From Flavobacteriales bacterium (lineage in GTDB: Bacteria > Bacteroidota > Bacteroidia > Flavobacteriales > ECT2AJA-044), in the NCBI GenBank assembly GCA_021296215.1, contig JAGWBA010000001.1:1-64000 (forward strand): a stretch of 64,000 nucleotides of DNA. Direction: 5' to 3'. Both the position numbers and the translations under genes were made by a program. Numbering within the stretch: the stretch's first letter is position 1; each line of letters begins with the position of its first letter. Of this stretch, positions 54,622 to 63,491 are shown in pieces. The notes beneath the pieces were generated by a model. That model was not told the DNA's origin, did not search any database, and was given only the letters and a program-made list of their open reading frames with translations.

Positions 54622-55032
54622 GTGTCGGCGAATAACCCCCGGAAAACATTACACACGGAGGAGAAATACGACAATCCGTGGATCACCGTAACCAAATCCG
54701 ATGTATTGACTCCGGGAGGGTCGCCGGGTGAATACAGGGTGGTGCATTTCAAGAACCTTGCCATAGGGGTGGTTCCGATCGATGATAACGGAATGACTTG
54801 GTTGATCGGCCAATATCGGTATCCGCTCGAACGCTACACCCGGGAGATACCCGAAGGGGGGGAGCGCTCAGCGATGACCTACCGGATAGTGCAAAGCGAG
54901 AGTTGAGGGAAGAAGCCGGATTAACAGCTCGAAAATGGACCCTCATACAGGAGATGGATTTAAGCAATAGCGCCACGGACGAACGGGCGCTTTTGTATTT
55001 AGCTCAAGACCTTACCGAACACGAACCCGATC
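54622..55032 (+). pseudogene. NUDIX hydrolase, frameshifted and 3'-truncated
   Basis: ADP-ribose pyrophosphatase-like NUDIX protein. From GTG 54622: KYDNPWITVTKSDVLTPGG, VVPIDDNGMTWLIGQYRYP, REIPEGG in one frame. After GGGGGGG at 54856-54862 the continuation DDLPDSAKRELREEAGLTA (the NUDIX box, with REL-x-EE-x-G) is in another frame. Adding one G joins them as IPEGGGALSDDLPDSAKREL. The protein then runs to LAQDLTEHEPDP near 55030, where the sequence changes into an RND permease, so its last 45 or so residues are lost. The gene cannot make a full protein as read. Confidence 0.85.
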
Positions 55033-56970
55033 CGTGCGGCGATCGACGGGATCATGGAGGTGCTGCCCGCAGTGACCAGCGCTCTGCTGACCACCACCAT
55101 CACCTTTAGCTCGTTCTTCTTCCTCGATGGTAGATCCGGCGATTTCTTCTCCGAAATGGCCATCGTGGTGGTCGGGACCGTAACGATTTCCCTGATCGAG
55201 GTGATCATAATTCTACCATCCCACATCGCCCACAGTAAAGCACTTAATTCGCTCGGAAAAAAGAAATCGTTCATGGAGCGCCTGGGCGATTCGATCATCA
55301 ATTACCTACGCGACAACCTGTACCAACCCACACTCCGTTTTGCGATCCGCAACAAGCTGCTCACCATGGCTATCATGGTGGGGTTGTTCATGATAACGAT
55401 GGGAGCGTTCTCGGGCGGATTCATACGCGCGACGTACTTTCCCAACATCGAGCGCGAGAACATCGAAGTCCAGTTAAAAATGCCTTCGGGCACCTCGGAG
55501 CGCATCACTATGGACCGGCTCAATTACATCGAGACCAAGGTCTGGGAGGTTAGCGAAGATATGCGCCTACGGCGCGATGATTCCCTTCACGTCGTTAAAT
55601 CGATCGTCCGGACACTGGGTCCAACCATCGACCAAGGGTCACTCAACATCATCCTCATTAGCTCTGAGGTGCGCGAGATGTCGAGCTTCGAGATCACCAA
55701 TGTGTTCAGAGAGGCTGTTGGCCCGATCAATACTTCCGAAAACCTGAGCTTTGGAACGGCATCTCCATTCGGAAAACCCATTTCAGTTTCACTTCTTGGG
55801 AACAACCTCACCGAATTACAGCTGGCAAAAGAAGAGTTCAAAGCTGAGCTTTCGGGCCTAACCGATATCCGCGATATCATCGATAACGATCAGCAGGGCT
55901 TTAAAGAGGTCAACCTCAAGCTCAAGAACAAAGCACATTTGCTAGGGCTCGACCTGCGCGAGGTTACCCGTCAAGTGCGACAAGGATTTTACGGACAAGA
56001 AGTACAAAGGCTCCAACGCGGTCTCGATGAGGTGAAGGTTTGGGTACGATACAATGAAGACTATCGCCGATCGCTACAACAACTCGAAGATATGCGCGTC
56101 AGAACCACAACCGGTGCGTCGTATCCGCTGAGCGAGATCGCAGACTACCACATTGAACTCGGAACCATCGAGATTAATCACTTGAACGCTCAGTGCGAAA
56201 TTCAGGTCGAAGCCGACCTGGCCTCGAGCGATGTGTCGGCCACCGATATAAACGCCAACATCCGAGACAGCATCTTACCACCGATCCTCGGCAAGTATCC
56301 GTCCGTTAGGACGAGCTTCGAAGGACAAAACCGCGAAGCGATCAAGACCCAAACTTCGGCGAAGCAAGTGATGCCGGTGATCATGATCCTGATTCTGGCG
56401 ATCGTGACCGTTACCTTCCGCAGCCTTGGGCAAGCCGTGGTCATTTTCGCCTTGATCCCCTTTAGTTTTATCGGAGTAAGCTGAGGGCATTACATTGCCG
56501 GTATGCCGCTGTCGATCTTCGGCTATTTGGGTATCATCGCGTTGATCGGTATTATAGTGAACGACTCACTGGTATTGGTGAGTAAAATGAACACCTTCCT
56601 CAAAGAGGGAATGGAGTTCAAGGAAGCGGTATATCAGGCCGGAGTAGTGCGATTTAGAGCCATCTTTTTGACCTCCCTAACCACCATTGCCGGACTAGCG
56701 CCTTTGATGCTCGAAAAGAGTTTTCAGGCCCAGTTTCTAATCCCTATGGCTGTTTCGGTGTCTTACGGAATTACCATTGCCACGGTGATCACGCTGATCA
56801 TACTGCCGGTGATGCTGATGGTAAAGAACGAACTCAAACGCCGCTTCCACTGGGCCCGGCATTGATATTTGGGCCGACCCCGGCCCAATCCGGAAAGCAT
56901 GGAGCCGGCGGTAAAAGAACAATATTGGGAGAAACTGCAGATCGAAAAAAGAAAGGGCGATGAAGCGTAG
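55024..56970 (+). pseudogene. RND efflux permease, 5'-truncated, two in-frame TGA stops
   Basis: The C-terminal two thirds of an HAE1/AcrB-type inner-membrane pump. It starts abruptly at NPIRAAIDGIMEVLPAVTSALLTTTITF (fourth helix region), where it joins NUDIX. The frame runs through periplasmic and membrane parts to LIPFSFIGVS, then TGA (56482-56484) where relatives have Trp (GVS-W-GHYIAGMPLSIFGY). It continues in the same frame (GIIALIGIIVNDSLVLV) to TGA 56863, and then through the normal tail NPESMEPAVKEQYWEKLQ to TAG 56970, 11 bp inside tolC. About 370 N-terminal residues and any membrane fusion protein gene are missing. Not functional as read. Confidence 0.85.
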
Positions 56971-58261
56971 TTGGATCATATTATTCGCACTATTGAGCTG
57001 GGGCGTTGATGCGCAGGACCAACTGGGGCTTGACCAAGTAGTGCAGATCTGCCTCGAGCAAAACTACGATGTGGTAGTAGCTCGGAATACCGCGGAGGCA
57101 GCAGAGAATAGTGCCGTTCCCGGGAATGCCGGACTAACACCCACCATTGCCCTGAACGGGAGCGGATCGTACAGCAACAACAACACAGACCTCACTTTTG
57201 CAGGCGACATTCCGCCCGTATCGCGCAACGGAGCCGAATCGCAAAATCTGGGTGCTAACGTTGGACTCAACTATATTCTGTTCGATGGTCTCGGAACGAT
57301 ATACTCGTACAAGCAACTCAAGAACTCGGCGATCATTGCCGACCTCGAGGCCCGCTATACCATCGAGAATATCTTATTGCGATCGGGCGTTAGCTATTAC
57401 AATGTGGCCCGATTAAAGCAGCAGTACGATATAGCCATGAGTAACCTCGATATTAGTCGCGAAAGACTGCGGAGGCAAGAAGTGGGCTATGACTTCGGAT
57501 CTTCGACCAAACTCAATGTGCTCAATGCCGAAGTCGATTACAACGCTGACTCCGTAACGGTTCTGCAAGCCCGCCAGTCGTGGTTGAACGAACGCCGAAC
57601 GCTCAATCAGCTGCTCGGGTTCGAGATCGATACGGAATACGAAGTGGATACCAATGTAGTCTACGCACCGGAATTAGAGTTCGATAATCTGCTCAATAGC
57701 GCTATGCAAAATAACGCCTTTTTGATGGCTGCAGAGTACCGAGAGCAAAGGGTCGATTTTGATATCAAACGAGCACAAGGGCAGCGATATCCTCGGCTCG
57801 ATCTCAATGCTCAGTATGGCTATACCAATAGCCAGAACGACGCAGGGATTCTTTTGCAGCAGGAGAATCAAGGGTTTACGGCAGGACTCACCCTTCGGTG
57901 GATTCTGTTCGACGGCGACCGAATTTCAGCGCAGGTGAAGAACGCTAAACTCGCCTATGAGAACTCTCAAGAATTGCGCGAAAAAACGAACACCGGTGTC
58001 GAGCGGGATGTCAAAAACGCCTGGGGAAATTACCAGAACGATTTGACCGTACTGGAGATCGAGCGCATAAACGTCGCCACCAACGAAATCAATTTCGAAC
58101 GAAGTCAAGAGCAATTCGCCCGCGGAAAAATTACGAGCACTCAGTTTCGTGAGGCCCAACGGAATTTAGCCTTGGCGCGAATAAACCTCAATAATGCCCG
58201 ATACGCACTCAAGCTCAGCGAGCTCGAGTTGATTCGCCTTTCGGGCCGTTTACTTCAATAA
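56960..58261 (+). CDS. TolC family outer-membrane efflux protein
   Basis: 433 residues with a signal peptide (SWIILFALLSWGVDA) and two TolC/OEP repeats: helices rich in Glu/Gln/Leu (LRSGVSYYNVARLKQQYDIAMSNLDISRERLRRQEVGYDFGSS-type and LRWILFDGDRISAQVKNAKLAYENSQELREK-type). It forms the outer-membrane tunnel of a tripartite pump. Its ATG lies inside the tail of the broken RND gene, so it was the last gene of an MFP-RND-TolC operon. It appears intact while its partner is not. Confidence 0.9.
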   Translation: MKRSWIILFALLSWGVDAQDQLGLDQVVQICLEQNYDVVVARNTAEAAENSAVPGNAGLTPTIALNGSGSYSNNNTDLTFAGDIPPVSRNGAESQNLGANVGLNYILFDGLGTIYSYKQLKNSAIIADLEARYTIENILLRSGVSYYNVARLKQQYDIAMSNLDISRERLRRQEVGYDFGSSTKLNVLNAEVDYNADSVTVLQARQSWLNERRTLNQLLGFEIDTEYEVDTNVVYAPELEFDNLLNSAMQNNAFLMAAEYREQRVDFDIKRAQGQRYPRLDLNAQYGYTNSQNDAGILLQQENQGFTAGLTLRWILFDGDRISAQVKNAKLAYENSQELREKTNTGVERDVKNAWGNYQNDLTVLEIERINVATNEINFERSQEQFARGKITSTQFREAQRNLALARINLNNARYALKLSELELIRLSGRLLQ

Positions 58262-58270
58262 TCTTTTGTT

Positions 58271-60097
58271 ATGTCTTTAAAAAGATCCGCAGCCACCCTG
58301 CTTTTTCTTCTATTCAACGGTTCACTCATTGCACAGGCAGGCTATTGGCAACAGCGAGCCGAATACGAGATGGAGATCGACATGAACGTCGAAACGCATC
58401 GCTTCGATGGAACCCAAAAGCTCACCTACTACAACAACTCACCCGAAACACTCGACAAGGTCTTTTACCACCTTTACTTCAACGCCTTTCAACCGGGAAG
58501 CATGATGGACGTGCGCTCGCGCACCATCGACGATCCCGACAGCCGTATTCGCGACCGGATCTATCACTTGGAGCCCGACCAAACGGGCTACCAACTGATC
58601 AAAAGCCTTAAACAAAACGGGAAAACCGTCTCCTATCAAGTGTCCGGATCCATACTCGAAGTAACGCTCAACGAGCCTATTAGCCCAGGAAAAAAGGCCG
58701 TTTTTGAAATGAAGTTCGAAGCGCAAGTACCGGTGCAGATTCGCCGTAACGGACGCAACAATAAAGAGGGAATCGACTACTCCATGGCCCAGTGGTACCC
58801 CAAAATGTGCGAGTTCGATATCGAAGGCTGGCATGCGAACCCCTATATCGGTCGCGAATTTCACGGCGTATGGGGCGAGTTCGACGTTACTATCAACATC
58901 GACTCCGCCTATACAATTGCTGCTACCGGTTACTTGCTAGGAGAAGCGCGCCCTGCGGGCCGATTCAGATCATGGCGGTTCAAAGCCCCTCGCGTACACG
59001 ATTTCGTCTGGGCGGCAGACCCAGACTACCGACAAATCACCGTTAAAGGTCCCAACGACGTGGACCTACATTTCTTTTTCCAACCGACCGACTCGGCCAC
59101 CATCGCCAACTGGGAAGCCCTGCCCGAAAAAGCGATTCAGTGTATGGAGATCATGAACAGGGATTTCGGAGTGTACCCCTATAAGCAGTTCAGCACTATT
59201 CAAGGAGGAGATGGCGGAATGGAATACCCCATGGCGACGCTCATCTCGGGAGAAATTTCCTTTGCCGCACTCGTATCGGTTACAGTGCACGAAATGCTGC
59301 ACAATTGGTATCAAGGGGTGTTGGCCACGAACGAAGCGCTTTATCCGTGGATGGACGAAGGGTTTACCTCCTACGCTCAAAACCGCATCCTGAAAGAGAT
59401 ATGGGAACAGGGTCAAGACAACCCTCACCTCGAAGATTATGCGCGCTACATTCGATCCAAGGAATTGGGTTATGTAGAGCCTCTTGGAACGCACGCCGAC
59501 CACTATACGCGAAATGCCAGCTACAGTGTTGCGGCCTATACTCAAGGAGCATTGGTTTGCACCCAGCTGGAGTATATCATGGGTGAGGAGGCGTTCTTGA
59601 AAGGAATGCGTACTTATTTTGGAGAATGGGGATTCAAGCACCCCACACCGAGAGACTTTAAACGAGTAATGGAGCGGACTTCAGGACTCGAGCTCGATTG
59701 GTTCTTCGAGTACTGGACCCGGCTTAATCGCGATCTCGACTACGCCGTAACGGCCATCGAATCACCGGGTGATACAGCAACGGTCTACGTCAAAAACATG
59801 GGTGCCATGCCCATGCCTCTGGACATAGAGATCGAATTCAACGACGGATCCGTAGAGCATCACTATGTGCCGATTAAAATGATGTGGGGGCAGCGAGAAC
59901 TAGCAGAGGGCGAGATCACTCATCCGGCTTGGCCGTGGACCTTCCCGAACTACGCCTTTCGCGTTCCGCTGAATGGGAAGGTCATAAAGCAAGTTCAGAT
60001 TGACCCCAGACATTTCACGGTCGATATGGACCGAACGAATAACATTTTCCCACGCGAAACCGAACTGCCCGAAGAGGAGATACTCTTTAAGCGCTAA
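58271..60097 (+). CDS. M1 family metallopeptidase (gluzincin)
   Basis: 608 residues. Signal peptide (ATLLFLLFNGSLIAQA). The N-terminal beta saddle domain is followed by GGDGGMEYPMAT (the GxMEN-like exopeptidase loop) and the zinc motif HEMLH (His340-His344) with the third ligand Glu363 in WMDEGF, spacing HExxH-x18-E as in aminopeptidases. YSVAAYTQGALV includes the catalytic Tyr region. Secreted or periplasmic peptidase. It converges with the next gene and overlaps it by 4 bp at the stops. Confidence 0.92.
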   Translation: MSLKRSAATLLFLLFNGSLIAQAGYWQQRAEYEMEIDMNVETHRFDGTQKLTYYNNSPETLDKVFYHLYFNAFQPGSMMDVRSRTIDDPDSRIRDRIYHLEPDQTGYQLIKSLKQNGKTVSYQVSGSILEVTLNEPISPGKKAVFEMKFEAQVPVQIRRNGRNNKEGIDYSMAQWYPKMCEFDIEGWHANPYIGREFHGVWGEFDVTINIDSAYTIAATGYLLGEARPAGRFRSWRFKAPRVHDFVWAADPDYRQITVKGPNDVDLHFFFQPTDSATIANWEALPEKAIQCMEIMNRDFGVYPYKQFSTIQGGDGGMEYPMATLISGEISFAALVSVTVHEMLHNWYQGVLATNEALYPWMDEGFTSYAQNRILKEIWEQGQDNPHLEDYARYIRSKELGYVEPLGTHADHYTRNASYSVAAYTQGALVCTQLEYIMGEEAFLKGMRTYFGEWGFKHPTPRDFKRVMERTSGLELDWFFEYWTRLNRDLDYAVTAIESPGDTATVYVKNMGAMPMPLDIEIEFNDGSVEHHYVPIKMMWGQRELAEGEITHPAWPWTFPNYAFRVPLNGKVIKQVQIDPRHFTVDMDRTNNIFPRETELPEEEILFKR

Positions 60098-61008
60098 TTT
60101 TTAGCATACCCCTTCACCTTCGCGTATTCCGACTCGAGCCGGGCAAGCTCTGCGGTCTCATCGGCCAGCAATTCCATTTGCTCGGGCATGGCCGCATCGA
60201 TATCGGCGATGCGCTGTTCCGAGACACTGATCTCTTGCTTGAGGGCCAGTATTTCGTCCTTGCGCTTGCTTTGCTGCTTGCGAGCCTTATCGCGCGATTT
60301 GTTGAAGTCTTTCTCGCGCTGCTTACTCGCTTTTATGTTCTCCTCGTTGATCATGCCCACTCGGGACGAACGCTCTTTTCCGATTGCGGCATTGAGCACC
60401 GTCAACTCCTCATCGTAATCGTGGATCTCGGCTTCCAGATTGGCGATATCGTCGTTCATTTTCGAAATATCCTTGGTGGCCTTCGACTGCTCCTTCTCAA
60501 AATTCTTGATTCGCTTTTCCTGCTCTTTCACCACGCCCTCTTGCTCCTCGATCACTTGCGAAAAAGCATCGTCGTACACCTCGTAGGCAAATACCTTGAT
60601 CATGCGATTGAGCTCTATCCACGCTTTGGTGTCGTTGGGTTGAATGAACCGATCGCGGCACTCTACGGCCGAAAGCCAGATCAATCCAAATTCCGAATCC
60701 TCGAAATGACCAAAATACACAGAGCCGGTATCGCAAACCTCCGGCCAATCCATGGGATAAATGCGGTACGATCCCTTCACGTGCTCTACCTTAGCTTTGG
60801 TAAAATCATCGATCCGCTTTTCGAAATTCCGCTCTGCCTCCTCAAAGGTCGCCAGCGGTATAACTACGGAGATCCCGAGCTCCTCCTTGTCAAAATGCGC
60901 CTTCTGAGTAACGAAAGAGAGCTTTTTAGCAACTACGAGCTCTTCTGTTTGCGCTACAAGTGAAAAGGAAAATAAGCAGATCAAAAAGGTAATTCCGGTA
61001 AGCATCAC
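60094..61008 (-). CDS. Secreted coiled-coil protein of unknown function
   Basis: Unrecognised. 304 residues: signal peptide (MLTGITFLICLFSFSLVAQ), a globular part with SYRIYPMDWPEVCDTGSVYFGHFEDSEFGLIW (about 80-130), and a long coiled coil (about 150-295, Lys/Glu rich). No lipobox. The ATG overlaps the AlkD-like stop (ATGA). Possibly a periplasmic spacer or envelope protein. Confidence 0.7.
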   Translation of the reverse strand: MMLTGITFLICLFSFSLVAQTEELVVAKKLSFVTQKAHFDKEELGISVVIPLATFEEAERNFEKRIDDFTKAKVEHVKGSYRIYPMDWPEVCDTGSVYFGHFEDSEFGLIWLSAVECRDRFIQPNDTKAWIELNRMIKVFAYEVYDDAFSQVIEEQEGVVKEQEKRIKNFEKEQSKATKDISKMNDDIANLEAEIHDYDEELTVLNAAIGKERSSRVGMINEENIKASKQREKDFNKSRDKARKQQSKRKDEILALKQEISVSEQRIADIDAAMPEQMELLADETAELARLESEYAKVKGYAKN

Positions 61009-61673
61009 TTCAGGTGTTTCAGGACCTCACGACGGGCCAACCCCACGAGGCCTTGCTGTTCAACTTCAGCCAAAACCCAATCCGGATCAACGCGGGCGTG
61101 CTGCCGCAATGCCCACCCGATAGCCTTTTGTATAAAGAACTCGTTATCGACCCGCAGGTTCGAAATGGCGTAATGTAGCCAATCCTTATCGACGCGATTC
61201 CTGTATTTCAACTGAAAAATTAGCGTCGTTCTTTGCAGCCAAATATTCCCTGAAGTTAGCCATTCTTCCATGATCGGACGCCAGTTCCCTATGCGCTCCA
61301 TTTCCCGGCCAACGGAATTAGATGCGATGAAATCGACCGTGTCCCACCAGCTCTTGTTTACGATCATGAACCGAAATAGGTCCACCGGATTCTTAACCAG
61401 TTTCTTCTTGTGCGCTCACTCGGACAGCTCCATGCCCACATACTGCCATTCGCGCTGAGGTCGCTCCCAACAGAGCTCGACCACCTCCACCGGATCGGCC
61501 GGAAGTCCATGGTCCCGAACATGTGCCCGAATCATATCGGTCCGCGGCTTGGCCATGATGCCGTAGTACTCGTACTGACCGCGCGTATATGCGGTCATTT
61601 GCTCGGCCCGCTCAGGGTCTTCAGCCTTTCTAAAGGCCTGTTCGAGATCGTGTAAATATTCCGGGGCATTCAT
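61005..61673 (-). pseudogene. AlkD-like DNA alkylation repair protein split by in-frame TGA
   Basis: A HEAT-repeat DNA glycosylase-like protein (AlkC/AlkD group). From ATG 61673: LEQAFRKAEDPERAEQMTAY, KPRTDMIRAHV, LCWERPQREWQYVGMELSE, then TGA at 61418-61416, then in the same frame AHKKKLVKNPVDLFRFMIVNKSWWDTVDFIASN, WLTSGNIWLQRTTLIFQLKY and DNEFFIQKAIGWALRQH. The second part has the SWWDTVD and IQKAIGWALR motifs for the family. Full length would be 222 residues, normal. The TGA could derive from CGA or TGG. As read, only fragments are made. Confidence 0.85.
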
Positions 61674-61676
61674 GGT

Positions 61677-62711
61677 TCAATCGATCAATTCTACCTTTCG
61701 AATTTCAAGCTTGCTCTCCCAAATTTCGTGTTCCTGAGGCTCCCCGGAATCATCGAAAAACGGCCAAGGCGAGTTACCGATGTAGTAGTATTCGTTCCCG
61801 ATAAAAACGCCATTCGTCGGTTCGCTCCGAAAAAAGATATTCCAATCAAGCGCCTCAGCGGCGCGAAATGTTCGTCCGTCCTCCGACAGACCCACCGCGG
61901 TCACTCTCATGGGGCGCACCCCATTTTGAACGGCGTATAGGGTGCCCGGTCTATTTTTTGGCTTAAAAGGCGACAGTCCATCGATGCCTTGGAGTGAGTA
62001 ACCCTCGATCCCCACGGTATCGGCCAAGACCTCTCCGGTAAAGATGTCGATGGCAAAAAGTCCGTTCCGATAATCGGCCGCATAGAGGATCCCGCGCTCC
62101 TGATCCATTGCCAAGCCCTGAAGGCTCTTGAACAGATCGGGCCGAAAAATGAACTCTACCAACTCGTTCTTCTCGTTTTGCTTGAGAATGGCCGGATAGT
62201 AGCTGTCGCTGATGAAGAGCGTGCCATCCGAATAGCGCTCCATATCGCCCAACAGACGGCGTTCATCACCGTCGTAGAAATCGTTCAGCGCCAGCAGCAC
62301 ACGGGTGTTCAGTTCGTACTCGAACAAGGTGCATCGACTGGCGTTTTCGCCATGGAAAGCGGTGATCGGGCTCGAGAGCACGTACAACCTGCGTTCCTTT
62401 GGATCGATCTCCATGGAGAAAACACCATAGCGGCCGTCGTTATCGCCTCCCAAGTACAGGGTGAGCTTCTCGGATCGCGGGTCGTACCGGTAGGTATTTC
62501 CCGTTTTGACCATACCGAAGTACCACAACGAATCGATCGGATCAAAGGCCAAGGCCTCGGGCAATTCGGGCAAGAGGTCCAGTTCGAAAACTACAGAGCT
62601 CTGTTCGAGCGGGAGTTGCGCATCGTGCCGCGAGGCACCCGTTCCCTGTCCCCAACTTAAAAGGGCCGAGCAAACGAACAAAAAGAGGGCTATTTGCTTA
62701 ACTTGAGGCAT
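61677..62711 (-). CDS. Secreted beta-propeller protein
   Basis: About 344 residues from ATG 62711 (signal VKQIALFLFVCSALLSWGQ). Repeated strands of a six-bladed propeller-like fold (LPEALAFDPIDSLWYFGM, VFSMEIDPKERRLYVLSS, DMERYSDGTLFISDSYYP, LQGLAMDQERGILYAADYRNGLFAIDIFTG) resemble SMP-30/NHL proteins. No catalytic residues can be assigned. Its ATG is only 15 bp from the divergent DUF2461 ATG; an earlier frame start (62786) would lie inside that gene. Confidence 0.8.
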   Translation of the reverse strand: MPQVKQIALFLFVCSALLSWGQGTGASRHDAQLPLEQSSVVFELDLLPELPEALAFDPIDSLWYFGMVKTGNTYRYDPRSEKLTLYLGGDNDGRYGVFSMEIDPKERRLYVLSSPITAFHGENASRCTLFEYELNTRVLLALNDFYDGDERRLLGDMERYSDGTLFISDSYYPAILKQNEKNELVEFIFRPDLFKSLQGLAMDQERGILYAADYRNGLFAIDIFTGEVLADTVGIEGYSLQGIDGLSPFKPKNRPGTLYAVQNGVRPMRVTAVGLSEDGRTFRAAEALDWNIFFRSEPTNGVFIGNEYYYIGNSPWPFFDDSGEPQEHEIWESKLEIRKVELID

Positions 62712-62726
62712 GTAAATGAAACGACC

Positions 62727-63392
62727 ATGGCGCATCTCCCGTCTGATTTTCTCGAATTTTTCCGCGAATTGGCCCAGAATAACCACAGGGAGTGGTTCGA
62801 TGCCAACCGCAAACGATACGAAAGTAATGTAAAGAAACCGTTCGAAAACCTGGTTGCCGACGTTATCGAACGCGCTCGAAAATACGACGACGATCTCGGG
62901 CTTTCGGCCAAAGACGCGATTTTTCGGATTAATCGCGACATCCGTTTCAGCAAGGACAAAACGCCGTATAAACTGAATCGGACCGCAATCATTTCGCCCT
63001 ACGGGCGGAAGGACAAAACCTCGCCGGGGTTTTATCTGTACGCGGGGCCGGATAAAGTGATGATGGGCGGTGGAGCCTACGAGGTGCCGAACTCCGATTT
63101 AGGGAATCTGCGCAATGCGCTTCAGCACAATTACGACCTTTTTAATTCACTCATTACCGAGCCGAAGTTCAAGAAGAGCTTTGGCACCATTCAAGGCGAG
63201 GAGCACAAGAGATTGCCGAAAGAACTCGGAATAGCGGCCGATAACGGAAAGCCTTTGTTGTATAAGAAACAACTCTTTTTCATGGGGGAGCTTCCGGCTG
63301 CGACCTGCTTGCGGGACGACTTTGCCGAGGTGATCGAAGAGCATTTCAAAACCGCCATGCCGGTCATTTCCTTCCTTCGCGAGGCGACGTAA
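62727..63392 (+). CDS. DUF2461 (TIGR02453) family protein
   Basis: 221 residues from ATG 62727 (MAHLPSDFLEFFRELAQNN). Contains LSAKDAIFRINRDIRFSKDKTPYKLN and PGFYLYAGPDKVMMGGGAYEV, hallmarks of the DUF2461 family. Function unknown. Upstream frame start 62694 lies in the divergent propeller gene. Confidence 0.92.
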   Translation: MAHLPSDFLEFFRELAQNNHREWFDANRKRYESNVKKPFENLVADVIERARKYDDDLGLSAKDAIFRINRDIRFSKDKTPYKLNRTAIISPYGRKDKTSPGFYLYAGPDKVMMGGGAYEVPNSDLGNLRNALQHNYDLFNSLITEPKFKKSFGTIQGEEHKRLPKELGIAADNGKPLLYKKQLFFMGELPAATCLRDDFAEVIEEHFKTAMPVISFLREAT

Positions 63393-63491
63393 TGATTTCT
63401 TAATCTTTTTTACAAACCTTTAATCTAACCCCAAGCCGGGCTTAACGCCCTTTGGATTCGTGTTGAGGAATTTTGTGGAAAAGTAATCAGC

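Noticed and set aside
56482-61418. TGA recoded as Trp, to explain three in-frame TGA codons
   Set aside because: ybeY, gltX, the 51-residue gene and the nucleotidyltransferase end properly on TGA; reading through the ybeY TGA would run across a strong terminator. The code is standard.
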